Source of the DNA: Pholis gunnellus | Lineage: Eukaryota; Chordata; Actinopteri; Perciformes; Pholidae | DNA: 64,000 nt | Assembly: GCA_910591455.2 (NCBI GenBank) | Contig: OU342819.1 | Coordinates: forward strand, 18,835,262-18,899,261 | Direction of reading: 5' to 3' | Part shown: in pieces, positions 1 to 10,985 of the stretch | Position numbering within the stretch: position 1 is the first letter of the stretch | Layout of the letters: every line of letters starts with the position of its first letter | Notes under the pieces: generated by a model | The model's input: only the letters and a program-made list of their open reading frames with translations | Told to the model about the DNA's origin: nothing | Database searches by the model: none | Program-made: the position numbers and the translations under genes

Positions 1-24
1 CACATGAATGTTTGGGTCTGACAG

Positions 25-66
25 GAAGAGGAGCATGATGAAGAGGAAAGAGAGTTGGCAGATTGA
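25..66 (+). other. Possible last coding exon (partial gene at left edge)
   Basis: The first bases end in a plausible splice acceptor (TCTGACAG, bases 17-24). The following 14 codons read EEEHDEEERELAD and stop at TGA (64-66). The peptide is strongly acidic, as some protein C-termini are. Two AATAAA signals follow about 115 bases after the stop, so a short 3' UTR would fit. The upstream exons would lie outside the window, and I do not recognise the protein. A 14-codon frame is easily met by chance and the pyrimidine tract before the AG is weak. Treat this as a candidate only. If real, the rest of the window is downstream intergenic DNA of this gene. Confidence 0.25.
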
Positions 67-176
67 GGTACTGGCCTCTGCAATCTGTCACTGCAAATTT
101 AATGGTTGCTTTACTGCCATTGCCAGCACTACAAAACATGAGTTTTGTATGATGTGGTTTTCTCTGCAGTGTGAAC

Positions 177-189
177 AATAAAAAATAAA
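177..189 (+). promoter_or_regulatory. Tandem AATAAA polyadenylation-signal motifs
   Basis: Two exact AATAAA hexamers lie at 177-182 and 184-189, followed by T-rich sequence. They could end a transcript whose stop codon is at 64-66. AT-rich DNA produces such hexamers often, so support comes only from the pairing with the candidate exon upstream. Confidence 0.3.
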
Positions 190-960
190 GAATATTTTCC
201 TTCATTAATGGACGTCTTTTTATATTGATTTTGCAGCGCTGACATTTGAGATGACTGCAAAAAAACTTGAAGCTGCACTCAAGGCCACAAGAGGATCACG
301 GCTCTACTGCTTTAAATGGATATTTCCCATGTGAATTGCTCGTCTCTTATGACTTAGTTTCAACTGTACAACAACAACTCTCGGCATGTTGCAGGTTAAA
401 AAGGGCATTTTATCAGCGCACACACCAAGAGGATACTGAACACAGCAGTCAAAGCCCGGCCCGAGATTCTTCATGATGTGCACAAAGTATAAACACAATG
501 AGATGCACACGGCAGTTTGAAGAGCCAAACCAAGACAGGTGGTCCCGAGGGGTTTGATTACAAATGCTGCGAGTTTTTTCACCATCACAAACAAACAAGA
601 AGCGGTTCAAAGATGGAATCTAATTCAAAGTAAAACAACACGCCAACTTTCATCTTCCGGATGCATTTGATGAGTCAAAAGGTAAATGCTTTGGTTCTGA
701 GAGCATTAATGCTACAACCAGTCTCAGCTCCTAAATCACTTTTTTGGGGGGCTTTGACATAACAGATGAATTGTGCTAATTGGGGACGGTGAAAAACTCC
801 CAAATGAAACTTGCTGTTTGTTAAAAAAAGATTACGTGACGACTTTAGCAGTTCTGCTTGATAACATCGAAATGTGCCTGCATTTTATTTCTGTCACAGA
901 AAACATATGAAACACGTTGCATTTGAATCCATATGTGTGACTAATAAGTGCAATCATGCA
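190..960. other. Unique non-coding stretch
   Basis: I see no gene, repeat family or RNA here. Short frames on both strands have stops and no coding-like composition. Confidence 0.5.
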
Positions 961-1024
961 TGTCTGTGTGTGTGTGTGTGTGTGTGTGCGTGCATGTGTG
1001 TGTGTGTGTGTGTGTATGTGTGTG
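961..1024. repeat. (GT)n microsatellite, interrupted
   Basis: Two GT runs are separated by GCGTGCAT, giving 64 bases of nearly pure dinucleotide. The frames that cross it (CVCVCV peptides) are artefacts of the repeat. Confidence 0.95.
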
Positions 1025-1166
1025 AACTTAGCACCAAGACAACTCTGATTATTCCTGGATATGGAGTAAATTGGAATAATTTCCTCTTTGATGAGCTTCA
1101 GCTCAAATCTGTCAGACGCCTGCCTTCACGCCTCTGAAGAGAGTAAGATGACATCATCTTTGGGCG

Positions 1167-1191
1167 CACACACACACACACACACACACAC
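1167..1191. repeat. (CA)n microsatellite
   Basis: An uninterrupted CA run of 25 bases. Confidence 0.95.
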
Positions 1192-1738
1192 TCGTGCTCT
1201 AGGTAAATGCGTTGAGATTTCTCAGATACACTCAGGTCAAACGCTCTTCATATATTCACTGCCTGCCTGAGACTCACTGTTTTAAATTACTTGTATGGTG
1301 ATTTCGGAGAAACTATACATTTAAAAGAGCCCATTTCTTTGGCTATGAAGAGATACGGGCAGTTTAGTGCACCCATTTCTTTTCCATCACACACCCACCA
1401 GTGTGAGCCATTCAAATCCATACAGCCTCACCTGCTTCCCTATTCAGTGCTCATGTAGCGACAGAAAGATGGGAGGAGATGAAGGGAGAATCAAGCCGTC
1501 GGACCAGCCAAATGGTGTGGGTCGACAGTATATCGAAAGGGAGGTAGATCATTTGAAAGAATATTACAGCTGCAACTTAAACCTGGAGCGGAGCCAGCAG
1601 CCGAAAGACTTGAATTTCACTCTTAATCTGTTACTCGCTCTCTTTCTCCCTCCTACCAACACTTTTTTTTTCCCCTTTCCTTTCCAATCTCACTCACTCT
1701 CCCACCTCATCATCTAATCCAGCCTGAGGGGAGAGGAG

Positions 1739-1762
1739 TGTGTGTGTGTGTGTGTGTGTGTG
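1739..1762. repeat. (GT)n microsatellite
   Basis: An uninterrupted GT run of 24 bases in a CA/GT-rich neighbourhood. Confidence 0.93.
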
Positions 1763-1937
1763 AAAGATGAGCCGGTCTTAGCCTCGCTCTAACCCCTAGC
1801 TCTCTAACACACACACAAAATCACAAACATGCGCTCATATGGAAATACAAGTCTATCAGCATACATGCACTGACTGTACACGGGCATCCACCTACACAAA
1901 AAAAACACGCTCCTGATTTACGCACAAACATATTTAA

Positions 1938-1956
1938 ACACACACACACACACACA
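1938..1956. repeat. (CA)n microsatellite, short
   Basis: A CA run of 19 bases. The surrounding 150 bases are scattered with shorter ACAC pieces, as if an older, longer tract had decayed. Confidence 0.9.
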
Positions 1957-2866
1957 GCTGGCATTGCTGGCTAGGTGAGGGCATGCCTCGCCTGTGATTA
2001 GAAGGGCAGGGGTTATGATCTAGGCACAGAGGTGCGACGCTGCATGTATTATACGTTGAACAAAGAATCTTTGGGAGGAAATGGTAATCCAAACACAGAT
2101 GAAATATTCATGGCGCATTGGCTGTATGGTTCACCTCTTTTTGCTCTTTAACCAGATAAGATCCATGCGGGGTTAAAGCAGAAGTAAATGAGACAGGAAG
2201 AGGAGGGGAGATAGTGCAGAGAGCAGAGGAAAAAGGAGAAGTAATGTAGTGAAGCATGAAATCATGACTGGCTTGTGTAATTTAGCTCTGGGATGGAGCT
2301 CACTGGCTAGAATTTCATTCCCCTTAGGCCCTCTTTTAATGCACACTTCCAAACGCACACACAAGTGCACATACAGTACAGCACATCCATAAAAAAACAT
2401 ATATATTGCAAATAATTACAGTGCTGAAGTATCTTCACAAGGCCTTTTCAATCTGTTTATCTCTGCCTTTGCTCACACATTTCTTCAGGCTTCTTTTTAC
2501 CGACTCCTCTACATTGATTATTATCGCACTCAACGAAGCAAAGGGAGTCTTTGCCCTCTTTCCTCTGTTTGTTCTCACAGACGAGTCTATTGTTGAGGTC
2601 CTTCTGTCATAAAAGGAGGCAACGTGCCTCCATTGCCTCGGCCACAATAGGAAGTTTCCTCTCCATCCGCTGTCCTTGTGGGCAAACAGGAAGAAAAAAA
2701 AGAGGGATCGTTGTCTCGGGTTTTACAGGACTTGATGGATGTCTAGTAAAAGAATCGCAAGCTGATCAAGTGGAAAGCACGGCAGGAATTCAGGTTTCAA
2801 GGTAGATGAGTTCCACCAGAGGGGGACGGCTAAACCTTCATATCGGGCAGGGTCAGGAGGTAGGTA

Positions 2867-2869
<3 letters not shown>

Positions 2870-2917
<48 letters not shown>

Positions 2918-2919
2918 GT
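2870..2919. repeat. (GT)n microsatellite
   Basis: A GT run of about 42 pure bases, continuing through one GC interruption. Confidence 0.95.
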
Positions 2920-3080
2920 CTGTGTTGTATCACTGTATATTTAGAAGAAGGAGAATGGGTGTAATGCATGGGGTCGGGCCCCATCCATAACGTTTAACAT
3001 TTAAGTGAACTGCAGCAGAGATCTGATATTTTGCTGCCTTGCTGATGCAGATAAACTTGACAGTATGGTGGCGTCAGGAG

Positions 3081-3081
<1 letters not shown>

Positions 3082-3114
<33 letters not shown>
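3082..3114. repeat. (CA)n microsatellite
   Basis: A CA run of 33 bases. It lies about 160 bases from the GT tract at 2.9 kb and is complementary to it, so the two could pair as a long stem. Confidence 0.95.
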
Positions 3115-3116
<2 letters not shown>

Positions 3117-3395
3117 GAATCTATAAGAAATATTTATTCACATGTGCTCACAAACGCACACAAAGACCATCATCCCACACCAGACACACAATCACACACA
3201 GAGCATCTATAAAACACCCTATTAGGCCTCATCCCATCATATCTGAGCCCACCTCATCACTGACCTCACACTATAAAACTTTAACACACCTAGGTGTGCG
3301 TGAACACACGCAGCAGTGTCATTACAGCGGCTCTAATAGGGTTGTGCGAGTGTGTTGGCTCCTCTGTGTTTATTTGCTCTGTGTTTCCTCTGCAG

Positions 3396-3448
3396 ATGGA
3401 GGCTTTACAAGCCCAGGAGCACGTTATTGGCCTCCTGTCACTGTCCCA
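3396..3448 (+). other. Exon-like segment with strong splice acceptor
   Basis: A very good acceptor (GTGTTTCCTCTGCAG, ending at 3395) precedes 53 bases that are open in more than one frame. A GTGAGC donor-like hexamer follows at 3449. The frame beginning ATGGAG reads MEALQAQEHVIGLLSLS and meets TGA just beyond the donor. I recognise no domain. The acceptor is the best part of the evidence; acceptor-like motifs are frequent in 64 kb of pyrimidine-rich DNA. Confidence 0.15.
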
Positions 3449-3459
3449 GTGAGCCGTGT

Positions 3460-4930
3460 TGAATCTATAACCAGCTGACAGCTGAGCAGATATTGGAGGA
3501 CTCTCCAGAAACAATGGCATAGCGAGTGAAACACTGTTGCTATCACTCGGTAGGGGGGTGCACGAGGCTTTACAAGGACAATGCTGATGATGATTGTTAT
3601 CGCGAGCTGGTTTGCTGCTGTGCTGCACTGATAGATACCAGGTGTGTGTGGGGGGGGTTCTGTGCAAGTGTGCAGCCAATTCTTCTGTTTTGTTTGTCAA
3701 GAAAGTGAGTACAACGGCTCCAATAATGTGGCCTGACTTACATTACACTAACCCTGCACGTTAGCCTCTGCATCACGGTTAATGTATGCGTGCACAATAT
3801 GTCCCTGCAACACACAATGAGCACAGATGCATTAGTGGTCAGGGCCCATGCACATTACAGAGGATAATTGCCAATGCATATTTCCTCATGTGCCTGACTA
3901 GCAGTGGATTGGATTCGAGCGCCAGTTGCAGAACCATTAATAGAAATTAAGTGCCAGCGAGAGCTACTGGAGAGAGACCAGTGGAGCCGGAATGGAGTTT
4001 ATGTGAAAGATAAATACATTTCTACAGAAGAGTGCCTCCGTTTATTGGTTGGGAAATGCACTGTGATATGATAGAGGGGCAACAAATGAGTGTGGAATGG
4101 GACGATATGGCTGAGAGAAAAGAGAATGCTGTGGAATTAGAGGCCTGACTTGAATATGAAATGCTCCCGATATAGTTGGGCTGCAGCTTGAGTTACTACA
4201 TTTGTGATCAGAGTGGTGAGTTGAGAAAGATCTAACTGGTACGCTTAGATGTGACAGATGCACATTTGCCATCAACGCCGTAATTCACCAACAAGCGACT
4301 GCAAAAAATACATCAGGCACTGCTGCCATGCAGTCACTCCAGGTTTGCCGTCTCTGGCGTGTGAATGCCGACTTATTATCCGTCATCCCTCGAGTGTCGC
4401 TCCCTCTTGGCTGGCTGGTGTCAGACAGATTACATACTCATCACACACACGCATGCAAGTGCACGCGCATGCGCACACATTCGCCCGGGCTAATAAAAAT
4501 TCAACCTCATCCCGGACCGTCTAATGGGCCTAATAACAGAGAGTCACTGGGGGCCTCGCGCGTGTCAGGCAGATTACAGGACGCACAGGGACTAGATGGA
4601 CAGCTCCTTGGCAGCGACACACCCACACCGCCACGTGCAAACACACACAACTCTCGTCCTCCATTCAAGAGGTGCAACCTGCTCCCTGACCACTAGGAGG
4701 CAAGGGTGAGCTTTGCCAAACAGAGACGGAGAGCCGCCGAAGGTCCTCGTAACAGGCTGAAATGTAGGATCTTCAATTACACACATGACTTGCCCCTTTG
4801 TAATGTTGTTCTTCTGAGCAACACGTCGTGCTTTGCATACTTACTGTATATTAGCCCTTATTGTCGGCTCACTGCTCTAATAGAGTTTCATTATTAAACT
4901 GTTGTGTGGATTCCTGACAATTTCGGATGC
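3460..4930. other. Unique non-coding stretch
   Basis: No gene or recognised repeat is seen. The part near 3.88-4.0 kb is AT-rich with TAAT motifs and could be conserved. Short frames of 60-120 codons occur on both strands without coding character. Confidence 0.45.
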
Positions 4931-4955
4931 TTTTTCGCCAAAAAGTATGGAAAGC

Positions 4956-5006
4956 TTACTGAATGGGCCCATCGAGCAAAGGCCCAGGGGCCCAAGGGCC
5001 AGAGCT
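4956..5006 (-). repeat. Fragment of a dispersed fish repeat (GGGCCCATC...GGCCCAGGGGCCC)
   Basis: The G/C-rich string around CTGAATGGGCCCATCGAG, followed by GGCCCAGGGGCCC, resembles the end of the dispersed repeat whose body is the GACTACAAAGAGACACAAAAC tandem array about 450 bases to the right. Assignment is from memory of the family, not from alignment. Confidence 0.4.
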
Positions 5007-5442
5007 GGTCATTGAAGTGACTGTGGACATTTCTTACAGGAGGGTCACAGAGGTCATTTAATACAAGAGCTGTCCTCACCATGCCCCTTTACTCTTGATC
5101 AGAGTTTATTCACATTTAGCTTCTGCCAACCAGACCAAATATTTGTTTTTGTTGATTATTTCCTTCTTATTACACAACTGAGCCGACAGTAACATTTCAT
5201 TCAAATACACTGGGTCACATTGGTCAAGCTATTTTAAAATCAGTTTGACAGCATCGCAGTCTTGCTTTGATGGTTTCCTGTAATATTCTGTATAGTTTGC
5301 TGTAGTATTTAGTAAAATACCTGTGAGTGTGGATCTAGTGTAGAAAGCTTTGGACATGAGTCAGGCAGCCACGCTTCATCTCGAGTTTTAACTAAATACT
5401 GAAGTTCATCAGCAGTTTTTAAACCAACAGCAACAAATGAGA

Positions 5443-5740
5443 TATCTGGTTCACCATCATGTTGCTGAAAAAGACACAAAGCAAATGAAAGAAGACACAA
5501 AACGACCACCAAAACGACTAAAAAGATCCAAAACGACTTCAAAAAGACAAAAAACTAAGACAAAGTTTCACAGAATGGTTAAAACGAGACACAAAACGCC
5601 TACAAAGAGACAGAATAACTAAAAAGAGATCCAAAGCAACTATCAAGAGAGACAAAACTACAAAGACACTCAAAACAACTACAAAGAGACACTAAATGAC
5701 TACAGCGGCTGTCACATTTGTAGGTGTTTTGTGTCTGAAC
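5443..5740 (+). repeat. Degenerate tandem repeat, unit about 20 bp (GACACAAAACGACTACAAAG)
   Basis: Roughly a dozen diverged copies of an A-rich unit close to AGACACAAAACGACTACAAA run from 5.45 to 5.70 kb. At 5717-5737 the same unit appears once in reverse complement (TTTGTAGGTGTTTTGTGTCT). Its partner is the forward copy at 5587-5607, so the array ends in a potential hairpin. This tandem repeat is common in percomorph genomes. The basic, lysine-rich frame at 5437-5622 is a by-product. Confidence 0.8.
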
Positions 5741-6228
5741 GAGATGGGGGAGGGCTTTACATGTTGCTCAAGGGCCTATTGTCTCAAAATCTATCGTTGC
5801 TTTAAAAAGCAAAAGAAAATTCCATTAAACACAAATGAGCCCAATGTCAAACGTAGACACGGCAGCTCATTTGATCAAACGCAAAGTCCGAGCCACAGGG
5901 GACTAAATTACGGTTCCTGGAGCTTTGAGCTCCGAGGCTGATCCCATGTCAAGAGGAAGCCAGGGGAGACTTTCACGTGTCGGCTTAGACGGGGAGAATG
6001 GTGCGAGGCGACCGGGTCTGCGTCTGAACTCTACCTGAACTCCAAATAACTTCCCCTGTAGTCATCTAAAGTCATCAAGGGATGGAGAACAGTATAGGGG
6101 GGTTGGAGGGTTTGGGTGGATGGGGTGGGCTTAAGAAGGGACAGACAACAGAGAGAATAGGTGAGGGAGGAGTGGCAAAGATGTGACAGGGCGAACAAAT
6201 GTGCATCATTCCAATAGGACTGAGGTGC
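5741..6228. other. Unique non-coding stretch
   Basis: No gene is seen. The first 60 bases may be the outer end of the tandem-repeat element just upstream; the rest shows no recognised feature. Confidence 0.4.
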
Positions 6229-6304
6229 GAGAGAGAGGACGAGAGAGAGGACGAGAGAGAGGACGAGGGAGAGGGATGGAGACTGAGAGAGAGAGAGAGA
6301 GAGA
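6229..6304. repeat. 12-bp tandem repeat GAGAGAGAGGAC followed by (GA)n
   Basis: Three perfect copies of GAGAGAGAGGAC occupy 6229-6264. Decayed copies follow, then a pure GA run. The Ser/Leu-rich frames on the minus strand across this block are artefacts. Confidence 0.9.
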
Positions 6305-6524
6305 TGCCAAGGGAGGAATAAGCACACAAGCCTTCCATGAAATACTCCTCAGGCTCCATTTCTTGCTGGGCTTGACCCTCTATAATTCAAGATTTGGGCA
6401 TAAAAGCAACTCAACAAGTCTCTGCTTCTCAGGCTGTGTACACTCCATTATATATATCTATATACATAGATAGATATCTAACACATATGTAGTTCGACAG
6501 GTGCTCGTATATGATTTCCCCCTG

Positions 6525-6560
6525 AGATTAGATTAGATTAGAAAAACTTTATTTAAAACT
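6525..6560. repeat. Pentanucleotide (GATTA)n next to an AACTTTATT motif
   Basis: AGATTAGATTAGATTAGA is followed by AAACTTTATTT. This arrangement resembles the reverse complement of a retroposon 3' end (short tandem tail after AATAAAGTTT). No body of a SINE or LINE is recognisable beside it. Confidence 0.35.
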
Positions 6561-7479
6561 TGCACTATTGTTATTAATATGTATCGATTCAATCCCGCTG
6601 AATATGAATAATTGAACCCAACTAAATGACTTCACCTTTGACCTTTAAGTGCAGAAAGTGATGGCGGCAGGTCAAAGCCCTGGATCAGTTGAGGAAATGG
6701 TTGTTGCTCTAAGTAAATAAAAAGACATGAATACAATAATCTCTACTTCTTCAACAACTATCAACACATGTGGTAGTGGGAGAGGCGTTGGAATTGGAGG
6801 TAAATGGAAATAGAGTTAAAGGAAAAGTTTGGTTTATTACAACTTGATGCTTTTGGCCATCATTTCTACGACTTCTCGCCAAAGTAATTCTGAGATCTGG
6901 ACACAGGTTGATATCGCTCAGCCTCGGAGTCCTTGGGAATTTATGCTAAACGATTCCGCACTGCAAGATTTATTCTACTTTCAATGCCAATGTCCAATGT
7001 CAATGCTAGAAAGTACCGTGCCCTTTAGTACCAAGATGGTAAGTAAGGTTGGAGGGTTGAGACGAATAATCACCCTTTTATTTACCATGAACATCATCTT
7101 TTTCTGACCTCGTGTTATAGTTTCCAAACCGTAACCACGTCTTTATAGTTTAATGGGTAACATGGAAAATAAAGAAAAACCTTACTAATAGATTTTTTTG
7201 TATCACAAATGTTCTGGAAATGTAAGTTTAAGTATCCAATTTGGGCATTATCTTGCATTATATATGCTTATTATGTTGAATAGCTAGGTTCAAAATTCAT
7301 GTTTCAATTTGTTGACAAAGTAAAGTAAAGTTTGTACGGATTTTATCTCTCCATAAATCAGAAAATACTGTCTACAGACATGAAAAACAATTTATTTTCG
7401 CTACGTTTTTCAGGAATAACATGTTGTATGAATCCGGATATGAATGATATGAACAAGGTCCTCTGTGAAAACCTTCGGA
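6561..7479. other. AT-rich region, probably old repeats, no gene
   Basis: The stretch contains phrases such as GGAAAAGTTTGGTTTATTACAAC and TTTCCAAACCGTAACCACG that look like decayed dispersed repeats. I cannot set boundaries. The 92-codon frame at 6829-7107 has no coding character. Confidence 0.35.
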
Positions 7480-7795
7480 ATATAGAAAGGAATTAAACTG
7501 GAAAGTTTGGGTTTTCACCTTAACTGCCACAACCGCAATCTTTTCTTAACCCTTACCAAGTGTGATAGTTTCCTAACCCTAACCGTACCTTAACTATAGT
7601 TGAACTGCCACAAACATGACCTTTTCCTAACCTTAATCATACAATGCCAAACCATTGTGCAGGGTTGAGCAGAATGGTGGGGATTGGGTTGCATTGTTAC
7701 AGCACAGTGTAACGTGGCAAGAAACACAAGCGTTCATCGGACTTATTTCTGCTAATGTTGCCACGTTCCAAGATATTTGACATCAGTTTTTATCA
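7480..7795 (+). repeat. Dispersed repeat rich in CCTAACCCTAACC motifs
   Basis: Phrases such as TTTCCTAACCCTAACCGT, CATGACCTTTTCCTAACC and GCCAAACCATTGTGCAGGGTT recur in a known percomorph dispersed repeat. The telomere-like CCTAACCCTAACC strings belong to that repeat and are not telomeric arrays. The right end runs into the helicase-like fragment at 7.80 kb. The same two modules need not belong to one element. Confidence 0.5.
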
Positions 7796-7799
7796 GAAG

Positions 7800-7987
7800 C
7801 GGAGAATGTTTCTTCATTGAAAGAAGAGCAAAGAACGACACGGAGGACTTTTTTCTCGATGGAAAAGAGTTTGATTGACAGATGGTTCATCCAATAACCT
7901 GCCAAGTATCTTTTCTAAGTGCCTGTCTCGTTTCCAAGCGGCTTCTCAAATGGTTCTGGAACAAACCATCTCGGGGGTCAGGTTTGA
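7800..7987 (+). pseudogene. Fossil RecQ-like helicase fragment of a repeat (copy 1)
   Basis: Frame +1 from 7811 reads SSLKEEQRT. This matches the start of the N-terminal part of a RecQ-type helicase domain seen in a multicopy fish sequence (LKEEQRxALxAFLDGKDV, then the Walker A region). After GATGGAAAAG the sequence jumps directly to AGTTTGATTGACAGATGGTTC. Compared with copy 2 near 36.25 kb, about 36 bases are missing, and these include the Walker A codons. The two copies agree well on both sides of the gap. Non-functional: the reading frame is broken and the ATP-binding motif is lost. The type of carrier element is not clear. Confidence 0.55.
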
Positions 7988-8490
7988 CTTTAAAGTGTGA
8001 GGAGAACACTTAACCCCAACTGCTGCACTGCCTCACATACTCTGAAAAGACAATATGGTACTGAGCCTGGATGCATGATATCACAGTAAAAAAAATGATT
8101 GAGGCCAACATCTTGATCACATTTTGCCCACATTTCAAAATAAATATTGCACAAAAAACATCCCTGCTGTCGGGTCTGACCCCGCTCTGTCAAGATAGAC
8201 ATTTCATACGAGCCTCCGTCCGTCTCCCTTCTCCCTACAACACCCCCCAACCACCCACACATCCACTTACAGCACCACCCCGCCCACGCCGTGCCCCCCC
8301 ATCCTGTTAGTAAGCTTGGACATGCTTCCCAGCCCGCTGCCCACACATTTCTCGGCTCCTCTTCATTTTGGACACTCATACATTTATGGAGTGATTCGGT
8401 GCAGTTCTCCCTCCAAGGCATCCAGGATTACTGCACATACGGAGCTGTGGCAAGCTAAAGGGGGTCTAGGGTGTGGGGAGGGCTTGATGG
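7988..8490. other. Unique non-coding stretch
   Basis: A 143-codon minus-strand frame (7990-8421) covers this stretch, but its Trp/Gly/Cys-rich peptide follows from the C-rich plus strand (ACACCCCCCAACCACCC). I see no domain and reject it as a gene. Confidence 0.45.
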
Positions 8491-8534
8491 TAGGGGAGGA
8501 GGCAGGAGGGAGGAGGGAGGAGGGAGGGGGGCGG
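8491..8534 (+). repeat. (GGGAGGA)n tract, G-quadruplex-capable
   Basis: At least four GGG runs are spaced by four-base AGGA loops, ending in GGGGGGCGG. This meets the usual G3+N1-7 pattern for an intramolecular quadruplex on the plus strand. It also has a degenerate seven-base period. Confidence 0.8.
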
Positions 8535-8752
8535 TCAGTCAAAAGAGGGGAGGAAAAGGGGGATCTTTAGGAGTGGGATAAAAAGACAAATGGATGGCCA
8601 GCACTGGGGTGATTTCCAAAACATAAAAGAAAAATGATAAGAGAGAAGAACCAAGATTGTTTTTGGCCAATACAGGAACACTTTATTTGTCCCATAGAGT
8701 ATGTGAGTGAATGTTCCGTATATAGGCATCCCTACAGCATGTGTGTGGTTAC

Positions 8753-8779
8753 GTGTGTGTGTGTGTGTGTGTGTGTGTG
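8753..8779. repeat. (GT)n microsatellite
   Basis: A GT run of about 26 bases. Confidence 0.95.
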
Positions 8780-8904
8780 AGCCTTGTTTGAGATGTCACC
8801 AGTAATTTAAGGCCCTTTTTTGGTGCAACACCCACTTTTCTCTCTTGTGATAAAACACTGTCTATATCACCTGTGAGCCTGTGGTCTTTCCTCGCGAGTG
8901 TGAA

Positions 8905-8941
8905 TGTGTGTGTGCGCGTGTGCGTGTGTGTGTGTGTGTGT
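8905..8941. repeat. (GT)n microsatellite with GC interruptions
   Basis: GT runs are broken by GCGC and GC; total about 37 bases. Alternating purine-pyrimidine sequence of this kind can adopt Z-form. Confidence 0.93.
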
Positions 8942-10870
8942 TGTACTCTAATTAGCACTTAAACACACAGGAGAGTACTGAAGCCAGACAGCAGATAAAT
9001 CAGACAAAGCTATAAGATCGTAACACACTAACAGAAAATATCAGCTGCACTGCAGCTTTAACACACCTGATAAATTGACAATACAGCGGTTTGCCATACA
9101 CAGCTGGCTCCTTTCCCAATTCCAAAGCATTGGATTGTGGGGACAATTTTGTGTTTGCACAGCAGCTTTCTTTGTCCCAACTACAGAGATGCAATAAGTA
9201 ATGAGACATGCACCAGGAAGGGAGTTTTTTTTTTTTTTTCCACATTCATTTGCTTAAACATGCCCACTGCATTCCTATATGTTTCCCTCCAATTACCAGC
9301 ATTACTCAAAGTCAGAGCCTCTCCCGGCACATTTTTCATCTTTCACTTTCCTCACTCTTATTCATTAATTTGAATATCCCAACCCCAACCGAGCGGTTCT
9401 AGGCAAACACAGCGGTGGCGGCGGAAACGAGCGTGCTCCCCGATGTGTGTTGTTTCCCTCCTTTCTCTCTGTCTTTGTGAGTCTCCCTGCCCCTGTGCTG
9501 CTCGAAGCACCGGAGGCGTGAAGGAGACGCATCCCAGCAGTGCAGTATGGTCTGGCTCTGGTGTGTCCCCGCCCCAGGGGAGTCTGGGAGAATGAGTCCC
9601 AGTGGAGGTTTGTTTAAATGCTAGAGGGAGTGTTTGCCCCGCACTAGCCTCTCTCGCACTAATGGATATGTCTCTGTTATTGATAGTAGGACTGCAGGAA
9701 AAAAACGTGTATAAGCTGTTTTATGCATTTATTAAACTTTAGCCATACAGGGTGACGTCTCGCTGCCCTTGTAGGCGAGATGTTTGTATTAGAGCAAACA
9801 TTTGTGGCATAAAAGAGTTGAATTCTGATCTGCATCAAAGCTGGTCTAAATTACATATTTATGGAAAATGAACCCATAATATCTGCCTCAAACAGTAGTT
9901 ACAAATAGGACTCACAAATGTGAATACAACTGTAGTTTCAGGTATGAGCACTTTTAGAAAATCTTCATGAATAGGAAAAGATGAAGAGTGATTTTACAAG
10001 TAGCCAGAGCCTCAGTCGCTCCGCACCACACCAGCCACTAAAGAGAGGACATTAAAGCTGCTCTAATCAATAGTTTTGTATTAACAATGAATAAACTATT
10101 ATGTTTAATGTGAGAAGGGTTGCTCGTATTGACAAACCAACAGAGGAATACTCGGCCATTCATAGTTCCCCTGAGCTCTCTGGAATGTTTTAGCACGCTT
10201 TAGCTCATTGTGTTGGTTTGACTTTTTCACTGTTTTGGTTCACTCTCAACGCCTTCATCAATGTTTCCTGAAAAGATGCTGAAACACCCACCAAACACTA
10301 GTGTCCAATGCCAAACAACAGACAGGCACAGTCATCTGGTTTACATAATGAAGTATAGCAGCTAAAGAAACAGATGTTTCCAACGGGAGTGTGTGGAGAC
10401 CAAAATCAGAGCTAAAAGTGAGTGAATTTACATTCACAATGTGATCAGAAACACAACACCAATGGATGCTAATCTTCTTCTGTGTAGGTGAGATATTAAA
10501 CAACAATACATTTTACGAGGTACATTATTTGATTACCACTTGATATGCTGCCCCCTGTGCCCCCCAAAAAACTGAAGTCAGATTTTAAATTAACAAGCTG
10601 TATCCCTCACTGTGTGGAAATGACGAGGTTCATTCTTTCATGTGTGAGAAAACATCAGGCTTGACTTAAACATTGCTTTACTAATTTTGTAAAATACATA
10701 GCTATAAATAGATTGAATCGTTGAAACCAGCAACTTTATGAAAAAGAAATTACAAATTTTCAACAGTTTGACAATTCAAGTGTAAAACGTTTTAACGCAG
10801 CAACAACAATTGGGCAAAACTTTGAATTAGAATATAATGTGTAGAGATTATACAAATAGAGTTGCACTGA
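8942..10870. other. Unique non-coding stretch
   Basis: No gene is supported. It contains a T run at 9226-9239 and a locally GC-richer patch at 9.40-9.62 kb (GGTGGCGGCGGAAACGAGCG) with several CpGs but no convincing frame. The remainder is AT-rich. Confidence 0.45.
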
Positions 10871-10879
10871 ATAGATAAG

Positions 10880-10985
10880 CCCCGATGTCACAGATACGGG
10901 ATCCAGCTATTTGAGTCCGTATCGGTTCGATATGCGATACTGGTATATCGGTGCATTTCAATTTGGATGATACAACATTAACCAG
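10880..10985 (+). repeat. Possible hAT-type transposon remnant
   Basis: The string CCGTATCGGTTCGATATGCG, then ATACTGGTATATCGGTGCAT, resembles the GGTATCGG...ATCGGTGCA ends of hAT-related repeats in fish. No matching opposite end or target duplication is seen, so this is a remnant at best. Confidence 0.3.

Noticed and set aside
3005..3478. 157-codon open frame, the longest in the window
   Set aside because: It runs through the CA microsatellite (HTHTHT) and CA-rich flanks. The His/Thr/Ser-rich peptide is set by the repeat. Only its last part, after the acceptor at 3395, was kept as a weak exon candidate.
7520..7640. Telomere-like CCTAACCCTAACC strings
   Set aside because: They are not tandem TTAGGG units; they are part of a dispersed repeat and occur singly.
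7990..8421. 143-codon minus-strand frame, Trp/Gly/Cys-rich
   Set aside because: The composition follows from a C-rich plus strand. No domain, no coding bias and no splice context.
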